Assembly: GCF_023806485.1 (NCBI RefSeq)
Contig: NZ_JAMSLR010000001.1
Coordinates: forward strand, 124,001-188,000
DNA from: Thermalbibacter longus
GTDB lineage: Bacteria > Chloroflexota > Chloroflexia > Thermomicrobiales > Thermomicrobiaceae
Direction of reading: 5' to 3'
DNA: 64,000 nucleotides
Position numbers and translations under genes: made by a program
In this document: positions 17,390 through 26,085 of the stretch, piece after piece
Layout: each line of letters begins with the position of its first letter
Numbering within the stretch: position 1 is the stretch's first letter
Notes under the pieces: generated by a model
The model's database searches: none
What the model saw: the letters and a program-made list of their open reading frames with translations, nothing else
What the model was told of the DNA's origin: nothing

Positions 17390-18991
17390 ATGGGCGGGAT
17401 GGTCGTCGCTCCCCAGGCACCGGCGGTCGAGGCCGGGATCGAGGTGCTGCGGCGCGGGGGCAACGCTTTCGACGCGGCTGTCACGACGGCGTTCGCGCAG
17501 ACCGTCGTCGACCCGCAGATGTGCGGGATCGCCGGCTTCGGGGTGGCCAATCTCCGGACTGCCGACGGGCGTCACCTGATCATCGACTTCAACGCCACGG
17601 CTGGCTCGCGCGTCCGGCCGGACATGTGGCGCGAGCTGCTGGTCGAGCAGGACTGGACCGGCTATGGGTACCACCTCGAAGGGAAGATCAACGACGTCGG
17701 CTACCAGTCGATCATGACCCCTGGCACCGTCGCCGGGCTGGCCGAGGTGCTGCAGCGCTTCGGCACTATCTCCTGGGCCGAGGCCATCCAGCCGGCGATC
17801 GGACTGGCCGAGCAGGGCTTCCTGGTTTCACCCGAGCTGTGGCGTCTCTGGAACCTGCCAGCCGCGGGCGAGCGGGTCCCGATGCGCGAGCGGATCGCTC
17901 ACACCCCGGCGAGTCGCCAGCTCTACATCAAGCCGAACGGGGAGACCTGGCGGCCGGGCGAGCGGCTGCGCAACCCCGACTATGCCCGCGTCCTGCGCCG
18001 GCTGGCCGAGGCTGGCCCTGAGGACTTCTACACCGGAGAACTGGCGAAGCGGATGGCTGAAGACCTCGAGGCTAACGGAGCCTTCGTCACCGCGGAAGAC
18101 CTGGCGAGCTACCGCGTGCGCGTCCTGGAGCCGTTGTGGTTCAGCTATCGAGGCTATGAGCTGGCGACGAACCCGCCGGCCGGTGGGGGCATCTGCCTGG
18201 CCGAGATCCTGAAGATTCTCGAGCGCGAAGATCTCGCCTCGCTCGGGCTGAACAGCGTGGAGTACATCGACTTCGTCGCCCGAGCCATGCAGGCTGCCTT
18301 CGCGGACTGGTACGGGAAGGTCGGAGACCCGGCGTTCGTCGATGTGCCGGTGGATCGGCTGCTCTCGGATGACCATATCCGGGTCCTCTACGACCTGGTG
18401 CGCTCCGGCGCGCCGATCGTCGTCCCGTGCCGCGTCGCCGAGCAGGGCACGACCCATGTCACCGTGATCGACCGTGCGGGTAACGTCGCGTCGATCACCC
18501 ACTCCCTCGGCTCCTCCAGCGGCGTCGTCACGCCGGGCCTGGGTTTCACCTACAACAACTGCATGAATGCCGCCGATCCGATCCCCGGCAGCCCCAACTC
18601 GATCGCGCCCGGCAAGGCACGCATCACCGGAATGTGCCCGACGATCGGGCTGAAGCGTGGCGAGGTCGTCTTTGCGCTGGGAGCACCCGGCGGCACCCGG
18701 ATCATCACCGGCGTGCTCCAGGCTCTCATCAACCTCGTCGATCATGGGCTGACTCCCGTCGAGGCGGTCTCTGCTCCGCGGTTCGACTCGCAGAGCGAGT
18801 ACCTGGACTGCGAGGCGCGGATCCCCTCGTGGGTGCGGGCCGCGCTCGCCGAGCGGGGCTTCAAAGTTGTCGAGAACCCCTCGCTTTATGGTAACTTTGC
18901 ACGGGTACAGTTGATCGCGCGCGACCCGCTCACCGGACAGCTACGTGGAGGCGCCGATCCTCGCAGCGGAGGCGTCGTCCTGGAGGTCTGA
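17390..18991 (+). CDS. Gamma-glutamyltransferase family protein
   Basis: A 533-residue Ntn-hydrolase of the GGT family with no signal peptide, so probably cytoplasmic. N-terminal VVAPQAPAVEAGIEVLRRGGNAFDAAV is the family start. Thr354 in GTTHVTVID is the expected autocatalytic cleavage site and nucleophile that would begin the small subunit; SITHSLGSSSGVVTPGLGFTYNNCM and LGAPGGTRIITGVLQALINLVDHG follow. Substrate could be glutathione or another gamma-glutamyl or acyl amide. The ATG has GGGAGG six bases upstream; the frame is open 16 codons further. A second family member lies at 28889-30586. Confidence 0.87.
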   Translation: MGGMVVAPQAPAVEAGIEVLRRGGNAFDAAVTTAFAQTVVDPQMCGIAGFGVANLRTADGRHLIIDFNATAGSRVRPDMWRELLVEQDWTGYGYHLEGKINDVGYQSIMTPGTVAGLAEVLQRFGTISWAEAIQPAIGLAEQGFLVSPELWRLWNLPAAGERVPMRERIAHTPASRQLYIKPNGETWRPGERLRNPDYARVLRRLAEAGPEDFYTGELAKRMAEDLEANGAFVTAEDLASYRVRVLEPLWFSYRGYELATNPPAGGGICLAEILKILEREDLASLGLNSVEYIDFVARAMQAAFADWYGKVGDPAFVDVPVDRLLSDDHIRVLYDLVRSGAPIVVPCRVAEQGTTHVTVIDRAGNVASITHSLGSSSGVVTPGLGFTYNNCMNAADPIPGSPNSIAPGKARITGMCPTIGLKRGEVVFALGAPGGTRIITGVLQALINLVDHGLTPVEAVSAPRFDSQSEYLDCEARIPSWVRAALAERGFKVVENPSLYGNFARVQLIARDPLTGQLRGGADPRSGGVVLEV

Positions 18992-19042
18992 CGGCACAGG
19001 GCGGTGAGAACACTCATCGCTCGGCCCATCTGCCCTCGTAGC

Positions 19043-19103
19043 GGCTCGGGTGCAGGGGGATGACCCCGGCGGCAACCCGGGCCGGCCGTAGTTGCTGGGA
19101 GCC
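19043..19103 (+). other. Structured leader candidate upstream of the tandem-module secreted protein
   Basis: GGCTC and GAGCC close a roughly 60-base region containing GGGG-GATGA-CCCC and CCGG pairings and the string CGGCAACC that recalls the S-box core. The other S-box elements are missing and the downstream gene is not methionine-related, so this is described only as a foldable leader. Confidence 0.25.
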
Positions 19104-19229
19104 GTAGCCAGGCAGCGCCCAGGGTAGGACAGTATCTTCTGTTCTACTGCCAGGCTGAACGTCCGGTAGGGTGGCGCCGTCATCTGAGGCCGACCTGCGC
19201 GGAGCGATTACCCTCGCTAGGGAGCCGCA

Positions 19230-20405
19230 ATGACGAAATGGCTCACTGCTCTGGCCGGCGTCGTCCTCGTGCTGCTGCTTCTCCTGACGATGCCGGTGGC
19301 AACCAGCCCAGGGATCGTGGAGTTACTGCCACAGCCCGGCAGTACCACTCCTCCCGGGCGGGTCACCATCGGCGCTACGCTGGTTGGGGGCCGCCCACTC
19401 CAGCGCGTCGAACTCCAGCTCAACGGCCGTCCGGTGCAGCCCGCTGTGTTCGTGCGCGATGAGCGGACCTGGGTCGTTCGCTATCAGGCTGAGCTGCCGG
19501 CTGGCTTGTACACCGTCAGAGTCACCGCTCTCGACGATCGGGGCCACAGCCGGACACATAGCTGGGACTTTGCCGCTTCCGGGTTGCGCCAGCCCCCCAC
19601 GCTCATGCTCGTGGAGCCGGGGCCAGAGAGCCGCTTTGCGCGCGGTGTGGTGCCGATCGTCGTGCGCGTGGAGGCGCAGGGCGATATCGCGGAGCCGCTC
19701 CTGCTGGTCGATGGCCAGCCGGTGCCAGTCGAGCTCACTCTCCTGCCACCGAACGGGAGCGAGAAGCTCGTCCGTGAGATCGAAGCGACGATCTGGCTCG
19801 ATTCTGGAGAGCACCGTGTCGAGGCTCGCGTGACCGACGAGTACGGCGCAAGCGCGAGCGGCGAGTGGACGTTCGCGGTCGCGGCCAGCGAGGCTGAGTC
19901 GAACGCTCGCTACTTCCGTGAGACCGGACTGACGATCCGGGGCCCGTTCAAGCAGTACTGGGAGTCGCGCAACGGCGGCATCGTCTTCGGGCCGCCGGTC
20001 AGCCCGGAACTCTCCCAGCCCGATGGCATCACGGTGCAGTACTTCCGATATGCGCGCATGGAGCTTCATCCCGATGGTTCAGTCACCCTCGGGCACCTCG
20101 GCCTGGAGACCCTCGGCGCCGTCCAGCCACCGGTGTCCGACCCCGCTCAGCCTGGAGTTCGCTACTTTCCGGAGACGGGGCACACGCTGCGGGGCGACTT
20201 CCTCGCCTTCTGGGAGCAGCATGGGGGGCTGGAGATCTTCGGTTTCCCGATCAGCGAGCCCCAGCTCGAGAGCGGTTACCGCGTCCAATACTTCGAGCGC
20301 GCGCGCTTCGAGCAACGCCTTACGACCCGCAATGAACCGCAGCCGGTCGAACTGGCACCGCTCGGCGAGCAGCGCTGGCGGCGCGAGCAACAGGTGGCCG
20401 GATGA
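19230..20405 (+). CDS. Secreted or membrane-anchored protein with Ig-like segments and two RYFPETGH-type modules
   Basis: A 391-residue protein. One N-terminal hydrophobic segment (ALAGVVLVLLLLLTMPVATS) acts as signal or anchor. Residues about 30-220 read as two beta-sandwich, Ig-like regions. The C-terminal third holds two tandem modules of about 75 residues: ARYFRETGLTIRGPFKQYWESRNGG...VQYFRYARME and VRYFPETGHTLRGDFLAFWEQHGG...VQYFERARFE. Such modules are common at the C-termini of Chloroflexota surface proteins; their ligand is unknown to me. Starts at ATG six bases after GGGAG. It ends with its stop directly abutting the convergent kinase-like gene. Confidence 0.7.
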   Translation: MTKWLTALAGVVLVLLLLLTMPVATSPGIVELLPQPGSTTPPGRVTIGATLVGGRPLQRVELQLNGRPVQPAVFVRDERTWVVRYQAELPAGLYTVRVTALDDRGHSRTHSWDFAASGLRQPPTLMLVEPGPESRFARGVVPIVVRVEAQGDIAEPLLLVDGQPVPVELTLLPPNGSEKLVREIEATIWLDSGEHRVEARVTDEYGASASGEWTFAVAASEAESNARYFRETGLTIRGPFKQYWESRNGGIVFGPPVSPELSQPDGITVQYFRYARMELHPDGSVTLGHLGLETLGAVQPPVSDPAQPGVRYFPETGHTLRGDFLAFWEQHGGLEIFGFPISEPQLESGYRVQYFERARFEQRLTTRNEPQPVELAPLGEQRWRREQQVAG

Positions 20406-20759
20406 TCAGCGCTGCTCGTTCCGAGCGCGGTCTCGTGCCAGCGCCAGGACTCGCTGGACAACCGCCTCGACTGTGTGGCGCCCGGTATCGATGACGAGAT
20501 CGGCGTTCGCGCGAGCATCGGCCAGCCGCTCCAGCTCGACGCAGTACAACCATTCTGGCCAATCGTCTCCCCGCCGCTCCCGGATCACGCTGAGGCTCGC
20601 GTCGAGAAACACGACCAGGTCCGGTTCGGGACGACGCCAGAGATCACGGATGATCGAGTGCTCCTGCCCGACCGCGACGGCATCGACTCCGTGCTCGCGC
20701 AGTCGCTCGGCGATCGTCGTCTTCCCGGATCCGCAAGGGCCGACCAGGACTATACGCAC
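20406..20759 (-). CDS. Small P-loop NTPase, unknown substrate
   Basis: A 117-residue protein with a Walker A motif GPCGSGKTT near the N-terminus and a Walker-B-like hydrophobic strand ending in Asp (DLVVFLDAS). Resembles small nucleoside or adenylate-kinase-like proteins but lacks a recognisable lid. Starts at GTG with GAGG five bases upstream. Convergent with the secreted protein gene without any spacer. Function unknown. Confidence 0.65.
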   Translation of the reverse strand: MRIVLVGPCGSGKTTIAERLREHGVDAVAVGQEHSIIRDLWRRPEPDLVVFLDASLSVIRERRGDDWPEWLYCVELERLADARANADLVIDTGRHTVEAVVQRVLALARDRARNEQR

Positions 20760-20843
20760 GCGTGCCTCGTCAGCGGTCGTGGCAGAGCGACGAACGTGTC
20801 CGACCTGGATCGCCCTGTCGACCGTCGCTCCGGTGCTTCCTGT

Positions 20844-21785
20844 TCAACTCGCTTCAGACGAGCCCTCGACCCGAGCGAGCGGCGGCGAGGTGGAAGCTTC
20901 GGTTCCTGACCCTGGCTGGCGGGGGAGACCCCGTCCTGCCCGTCGCCGGTCGAGTCGCTCGAGTAGCCGCTCGGTGTAGGTCGGAGCTGCTGGGTCGAAG
21001 TGCTTGCCCGCTCGCTCCAAGTAGGGGCTGCTGATCCGGCGTAGGAACGCGAGCAGGCCCTCTTCAGCGATACTCCGCAGCGCCCTGCGGTAGTAGTCGA
21101 ACACGTAGGTGTCGCCGATTCGAATCCCAGCGCGGGCCGCGCCGAGCCCGACGAGCGTCGACACCTCCAGCAGCGACCGGCCCTCTCGCCGAGCAGCTTC
21201 CTGCAAGCCCGCGAAGATCGAAGCCAGCCCTTCGGGCGACGGGAGATCGGTTGCCTGGCTCTGGAGCGCGCGCCAGGATGCGCGTAGGTCGTCCACGCTC
21301 AGGGGTGGCACATCGACCGCGTCGGCGAGCACTCCCGATGTCCCCTCGAGCCGCGAAAGCAGGTCCTCGTACGTCGAGATATCGGTGCCCGGCTCGAGGA
21401 GTCCAGCCTGCTCCAGCTCTTGGACGAGCGCCCGCAGATAGACCTTCGACCCGCCGATGACGTCCGCGGCCCCAGCCAGCAGCCACAGCGGGGACCATCC
21501 GGCCACGACGACGCTCGCGAACTCTACAACGTTTCCCGCTGCCTTGCGAACCGTCAGTTCTTCGACCGTCATCGGGCTGTCCGGGTAGACGCCTCGTACA
21601 TCGCCGAGTAGCTCGATCGTGATGCGCAGCACTCGGGCGACTGTCGCCTCGTAGAGCTTCGAGCGGCGAACGAACTCCGGCAAGGCCGTCTCGCTGAACT
21701 CGTACGCCGCGCCGCCGAGCAACGCAGCTCCAGCCCGGCCGGCCCGCTCAGGCAATGACGCCAGATAACGTGTCGGAATCTTCAC
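20844..21785 (-). CDS. Hypothetical protein, mostly helical
   Basis: A 313-residue protein I do not recognise. The N-terminus (VKIPTRYLASLPERAGRAGAALLGGAAYEFSETALPEF) and the segment GNVVEFASVVVAGWSPLWLLAGAADVIGGSKVYLRALV include moderately hydrophobic helices that might associate with membrane. The tail is Pro/Ser/Arg-rich. The GTG start chosen has GAGG at five bases and is preferred to a TTG ten codons upstream. Same strand as, and 84 bases upstream of, the small P-loop gene. Confidence 0.55.
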   Translation of the reverse strand: MKIPTRYLASLPERAGRAGAALLGGAAYEFSETALPEFVRRSKLYEATVARVLRITIELLGDVRGVYPDSPMTVEELTVRKAAGNVVEFASVVVAGWSPLWLLAGAADVIGGSKVYLRALVQELEQAGLLEPGTDISTYEDLLSRLEGTSGVLADAVDVPPLSVDDLRASWRALQSQATDLPSPEGLASIFAGLQEAARREGRSLLEVSTLVGLGAARAGIRIGDTYVFDYYRRALRSIAEEGLLAFLRRISSPYLERAGKHFDPAAPTYTERLLERLDRRRAGRGLPRQPGSGTEASTSPPLARVEGSSEAS

Positions 21786-21833
21786 CGGTACCTCATGCTT
21801 TCGTCTATTGTGCAAGAGCCTCTGCGCTTCGCG

Positions 21834-22661
21834 TCAGAGCCCGCTTGCCCGGATCACCTCGAGGCCACGAGCTTCGAGCTCACCGACGTAACGGTTGATG
21901 CCGACGAGATCCGCCGCGATATGCCCCGCGACGATCAGGTTCCCGTCGCTCTCCGCGCGCAGGCGCTCGACCTCTTCCGGCGCCACATGGATGTAGACCA
22001 CTGTCGGGACGCCGTGAGCGAAGTATGCCTTGGCCACCGCAGCGCCGCCATTCGTCCCCGCGCCGTGCACCACTGCCACTTTGCCGGCTGTTCGGTCGAC
22101 TGCGCCGACCGGCACCATGATCCGCGTCGGCGCCCCAGCGAACTCCGGCAGCGTCAACAGCGCGTCGATCACGTCCTGCACCAGCGGCTCCCGGCCGAGC
22201 TGACTCGTATGCCGCTCGATCGCCTCGACCATCAGTCGACGCCCGATCTCGTCGAGCGGCAGGTGGATGTTGAGAAACGGCATCCGGAGCAACCGCGCGA
22301 ATGACGGCGCATGGTCGTAGTTCGCCGCCTGGGACCGGAGAATCGATCGGGAGACGAGCGGCTTGATCGCCTCGCGGGCAACCTCCCGCGGCACTCCGTG
22401 CTCGACCATCAGCTCGACATGACGGGTAAGCACCTCCGGGAAACGCAGCGTCGCGCTGCCGCCAGCCGGGTGGTGGGCGACGACGCCGTCGCACCCGAGC
22501 TCGCGGGCAATCAGGAGCTCCGCCGGCCCGATATCGATCCCGAACAGTACCCGGCGGAGCGAGTCCCCAGGCACATAGATCGCGCTGTCGGCCGGAGGTC
22601 GGCTCATGCCGGCCATCTCCAGCGCCACCTGCATCAACTCATCAGTACTCAAGCCAGCCAC
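21834..22661 (-). CDS. Nif3-like dinuclear-metal-centre protein
   Basis: A 275-residue protein with features of the Nif3/YbgI family: the acidic early strand (RRVLFGIDIGPAELLIARELGCDGVVAHHPAGG) giving the His-His pair, and a late VAGHIAADLVGINRYVGELEARGLEVIR carrying the second metal His near the C-terminus. The family's cellular role is unsettled; GTP cyclohydrolase-like folds and metal-dependent hydrolase activity have been proposed. GTG start after GGGAGG at five bases; in-frame TTG starts flank it. A 7-bp hairpin lies 20 bases upstream (22682-22699). Confidence 0.68.
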   Translation of the reverse strand: MAGLSTDELMQVALEMAGMSRPPADSAIYVPGDSLRRVLFGIDIGPAELLIARELGCDGVVAHHPAGGSATLRFPEVLTRHVELMVEHGVPREVAREAIKPLVSRSILRSQAANYDHAPSFARLLRMPFLNIHLPLDEIGRRLMVEAIERHTSQLGREPLVQDVIDALLTLPEFAGAPTRIMVPVGAVDRTAGKVAVVHGAGTNGGAAVAKAYFAHGVPTVVYIHVAPEEVERLRAESDGNLIVAGHIAADLVGINRYVGELEARGLEVIRASGL

Positions 22662-22882
22662 GAGCCCTCCCAACGCGAGGTCATCCGGGTTACCGGATGT
22701 CTAACTGGCAGCGGATAGGCGGCTGAGCGCCAGCCGCTCTCGATTGTCGCACAGCGACTGTGCCAGCCTTTCGGGCGAGCGCTACCAAGGGGCGACGCGG
22801 TTGCCGGTACTACTCTCGGTGACTTCCGGCGGGTCGTTCCGGGCTGCATCGCGAATGAGTAAAGCGGAGCGCAGGGCTTGCT

Positions 22883-23686
22883 CTAGCCCTCAGGCTGAGG
22901 CACTGCCTGGGGTCGGAGTTTGGGAGAGCTCGCCAAGATCAGCACCTTGTCGTCGCGGAAACTTCGGATCGAGCCACGGTCGAACTCTACGTCGAGGAAC
23001 CGACATAAGCGATCCTGAGCCAACAGCCACCTCGCCAGCGCATCCCGCGCCGCCTCGCTCATGCCAGAGCGGACAGTCCAGTCCTCCCACTCGTGCCGGC
23101 GGTAGATCACTTCGACGCGCTCGACCCGGAGACCGGCCGCGGCCAGAAAGCCGCACCACTCCGCGAGGGTGTACGAGCGGACGTGGCTCGTGTCGCGTCG
23201 CCGCTCCAACTCGTTCACCAGCTCGTCCAGCTCGTGGTCGGCCGAGCTGAGGCTGTCGATCAGGAGAAAGCGCCCGCCCGGCGCGAGCACGCGAGCGACC
23301 TCCCGGACGAACGCTGCAGGATCGGCGAAGTGGTGGGGAGCGATCCGGCAGGTTAACAGGCTCACGCAGCGGTCGACCAGCGGTAATGCCTCGGCATCGG
23401 CGGCGATGAAGCCTGCCGGCGCGATTCCGCGCTCGACGGCATTCCGGCGGGCGGCCTCGAGCATCTCGGGTGTCAGATCGAGCAGGATGACGCGAGCGCC
23501 GTGGCGAGCAAGCGCCAGCCCGGTGTGCCCTCCACCGGTGGCCACGTCGAGGGCCAGCTCGCCGGGCCGCACCGAGGCCCATTCGAGCAGGCGCCCGAGG
23601 TCATGCCCGAACGCGTGCGATCGGCTCCGCACGTAGGACTCGGCCGTCGCGCCGAACTGCTCGCGCACCCGCTGCTTGATCTCCAT
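22883..23686 (-). CDS. Class I SAM-dependent methyltransferase (UbiE-like)
   Basis: A 267-residue methyltransferase. N-terminal KQRVREQFGATAESYVRSRSHAFGHDLGRLLEWA, then the SAM motif LALDVATGGGHTGLALA, VILLDLTPEMLEAAR, and ARVLAPGGRFLLIDSLSSADHELDE. The DVATGGGHT form of motif I is typical of a UbiE-related group often annotated as ubiquinone or menaquinone or arsenite-type methyltransferases. Substrate not determinable. A TTGCAG-17-GATAAT promoter lies upstream. Confidence 0.78.
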   Translation of the reverse strand: MEIKQRVREQFGATAESYVRSRSHAFGHDLGRLLEWASVRPGELALDVATGGGHTGLALARHGARVILLDLTPEMLEAARRNAVERGIAPAGFIAADAEALPLVDRCVSLLTCRIAPHHFADPAAFVREVARVLAPGGRFLLIDSLSSADHELDELVNELERRRDTSHVRSYTLAEWCGFLAAAGLRVERVEVIYRRHEWEDWTVRSGMSEAARDALARWLLAQDRLCRFLDVEFDRGSIRSFRDDKVLILASSPKLRPQAVPQPEG

Positions 23687-23726
23687 CTACGCCCCCGATC
23701 CAGCGCCCCTGTGCTCTGCCGGGCGG

Positions 23727-23755
23727 ATTATCCTCTCCAGGCGATAGCACTGCAA
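23727..23755 (-). promoter_or_regulatory. Promoter TTGCAG-17-GATAAT for the UbiE-like methyltransferase
   Basis: On the minus strand TTGCAG (23755-23750) and GATAAT (23732-23727) are separated by 17 bases, about 40 bases before the ATG. Matches are 3/6 and 5/6 to the sigma-A-type consensus. Confidence 0.45.
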
Positions 23756-23876
23756 TGCGGGCGCAGTCGCCACCCCGGACGCGAGCGCATGTCGTCAGTG
23801 GGGGAGACTTGGCTGTTGGTGTGGTACACCTGAGCGGGATATAGGGAGTGGCAGCGAGCGTCAGGGAGGCGCAGGC

Positions 23877-26084
23877 TTGTTCCGCTGGATCGGCAGGCAG
23901 TCGTACCGGTATCGCTGGTGGGTAGTCGCATGCTGGTTGTCGCTCTTCCTGGTCACGCTGCCTGCGCTGCCGCGCGTTTCGGGCGCGCTCGAGGTCGGCG
24001 GTTTCTCCAGCCCGCATACGGAGGCCGCCCGCGCGCGGGATCTGCTCGCGCGGGAGATCCCCGAGTACAGCCCGACGTCGCTCATCGTCCTCTTTAGCCA
24101 TCCGACGCTGCGACCTGAAGATCCCGAGTTCATCGCGCAGGCTCACCGCGCGCTCAGCCAGCTTTCGACCATCCCCGAGGTCGACGGGATCTCCTGGTTC
24201 GACCAGAACCCCGGTCAGATCGCGCCCGATGGTTCACTCGCCTACGCGCTGGTGCGGATCGACTTGCCTCCGGAAGAGTCCCAGCGGCTGAAGGATGACT
24301 TCGAGCGACTGATCGTGCCCACGGAGCTCGAAGTGCGGTTGGCCGGTTCACCGGTCTTTTACGCCGACCTCGAGACGGTCACTGAGCGTGACTTGCGCCG
24401 GGCGGAGCTGATCGCCTTCCCCTTCGCGCTAGGTGCGCTCGTCTTCGTCTTCGGGAGCCTGATCGCGGCCGGGGTACCGCTGGCTATCGGTGGCGTCAGC
24501 GTCGCCATCGTGCTCGGGCTGGTCTACGCGCTGACCAGGGTGACCGAGCTCTCGATCTTCACGCTCAACGTCGCGACGCTCTTGGGACTGGGCCTCGCGA
24601 TCGACTACTCGCTCTTTATCGTCAGTCGCTTCCGAGAGGAGCTCCAACACGGGAGCGTCGCGCGAGCTGTCGAGGTGACCACGGCGACGGCCGGTAGGGC
24701 TGTCTTCTTCTCCGGGCTGACGGTGCTCATCGGGCTGAGCGGGCTGGGGTTTTTCGAGTTCCTGTTCATGCGTTCGGTCGGCATCGCTGGGGTGCTGGTG
24801 GTCGTGGTCGCGGTGATGGCGGCGCTCACGTTCCTGCCGGCGATTCTCGGGCTGCTCGGCCATCGGATCAACGCGCTGACGGTGCTCCGCCGCTCGGCTG
24901 AGACGGGGGCCTTCTGGATACGCGTGTCGAACGCTGTGATGGCTCATCCCTGGCGGGTAGCGATCCCGGTGATCGCATTGCTGCTCGTGCTCGGCGCCCC
25001 GTTCCTGCACGTCAGGCTGAGCTCGCCTGATGCGACCATCCTCCCCACGACGACTCCGTCTCGCCAGGCGTTCGAGCGCTTCCGCGCAGCCTTCGGCGAC
25101 GGCGCGATCTCGCCGATCATCGTCGCGGTCGAGAGCGAGCGCCCGGTGAACGATCCGCAGACTATTGCTGCCCTCTACGACCTTGCCCGGCGGATCGCCG
25201 CCGATCCACGGGTCACCCGCATCTCGAGCATCGTGACCATCGACCCGCGGATCTCGCTTGGCCAGTACCAGCTCCTCTACGCCGAGCCGTCGCTCATCCG
25301 GGACCCGGTGATTGCCAGCGTCTACCGGCAGCTCGCCGGGCAGCACGTCGCAGCCATCTACGTGTACACCGACGCGCTTCCGGCGAGCGACGAGGCCAAG
25401 GCTCTGCTCCAGACTATCCGAGCGATGGATCCGGGTTCGGGACTCCGCATGCTAGTGGACGGAGGCACTGCGGAGATCGTCGATGTCGTCGACCTGATGT
25501 ACAGCGAGTTCCCGTATGCCGCGCTCACCGTCGTGATTGCGACCTACCTCGTGCTCTTCCTGCTTCTTCGCTCCGCGTTGTTGCCACTCAAGGCCGTCAT
25601 CCTGAACGCGTTGAGCCTCACCGCGAGCTACGGCGCGCTCGTCTTCATCTTCCAGGACGGTCACCTGAGCGGTCTCTTGAACTTCCAGCCGCTGGGCTTC
25701 ATCGAGGCCTCGCTGCCGATCGTGATGTTCTGCGTGCTCTTCGGCCTGAGCATGGACTATGAGGTCTTCCTGCTCAGTCGTGTGCGCGAAGCCTGGGAGC
25801 AGACGGGCGATAACCGTCTGGCGGTCGCGACGGGCCTGGCCCGGAGCGGGCGGATCATCACTGGAGCTGCGCTGATCTTAGTCGTGGTCGCGGCAGCCTT
25901 CGTCAGCGCGGATGTCGTGCTGATCAAAGCGCTCGGGCTCGGAATCGGGCTGGCCATCGCGCTCGATGCGAGCATCGTCCGCATCCTGCTCGTGCCGGCG
26001 ACGATGCGGCTCCTAGGTGACTGGAACTGGTGGGCGCCGCGGATCGTCCTGCGGTTGTTGCCCGAACGAGGCTTGGAACACTGA
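23877..26084 (+). CDS. MMPL/RND-family transporter
   Basis: A 735-residue membrane protein with two homologous halves, each with a large extracytoplasmic loop after the first membrane segment followed by a five-helix bundle. The two MMPL signatures are GLGLAIDYSLFIVSRFREEL near residue 240 and GLSMDYEVFLLSRVREAW near 623. Such proteins export lipids, hopanoids or hydrophobic drugs using the proton gradient. It begins with TTG, seven bases after GGGAGG. The next gene starts one base after its stop, so they form an operon and the CrtC-like lipoprotein may act on or with the exported lipid. Confidence 0.85.
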   Translation: MFRWIGRQSYRYRWWVVACWLSLFLVTLPALPRVSGALEVGGFSSPHTEAARARDLLAREIPEYSPTSLIVLFSHPTLRPEDPEFIAQAHRALSQLSTIPEVDGISWFDQNPGQIAPDGSLAYALVRIDLPPEESQRLKDDFERLIVPTELEVRLAGSPVFYADLETVTERDLRRAELIAFPFALGALVFVFGSLIAAGVPLAIGGVSVAIVLGLVYALTRVTELSIFTLNVATLLGLGLAIDYSLFIVSRFREELQHGSVARAVEVTTATAGRAVFFSGLTVLIGLSGLGFFEFLFMRSVGIAGVLVVVVAVMAALTFLPAILGLLGHRINALTVLRRSAETGAFWIRVSNAVMAHPWRVAIPVIALLLVLGAPFLHVRLSSPDATILPTTTPSRQAFERFRAAFGDGAISPIIVAVESERPVNDPQTIAALYDLARRIAADPRVTRISSIVTIDPRISLGQYQLLYAEPSLIRDPVIASVYRQLAGQHVAAIYVYTDALPASDEAKALLQTIRAMDPGSGLRMLVDGGTAEIVDVVDLMYSEFPYAALTVVIATYLVLFLLLRSALLPLKAVILNALSLTASYGALVFIFQDGHLSGLLNFQPLGFIEASLPIVMFCVLFGLSMDYEVFLLSRVREAWEQTGDNRLAVATGLARSGRIITGAALILVVVAAAFVSADVVLIKALGLGIGLAIALDASIVRILLVPATMRLLGDWNWWAPRIVLRLLPERGLEH

Positions 26085-26085
26085 G

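Noticed and set aside
19021-19110. S-box (SAM riboswitch)-like string GGGGGATGACCCCGGCGGCAACC
   Set aside because: Only the CGGCAACC core resembles an S-box; the GAGGG region, kink-turn and closing helix are missing, and the downstream gene is a surface protein unrelated to methionine.
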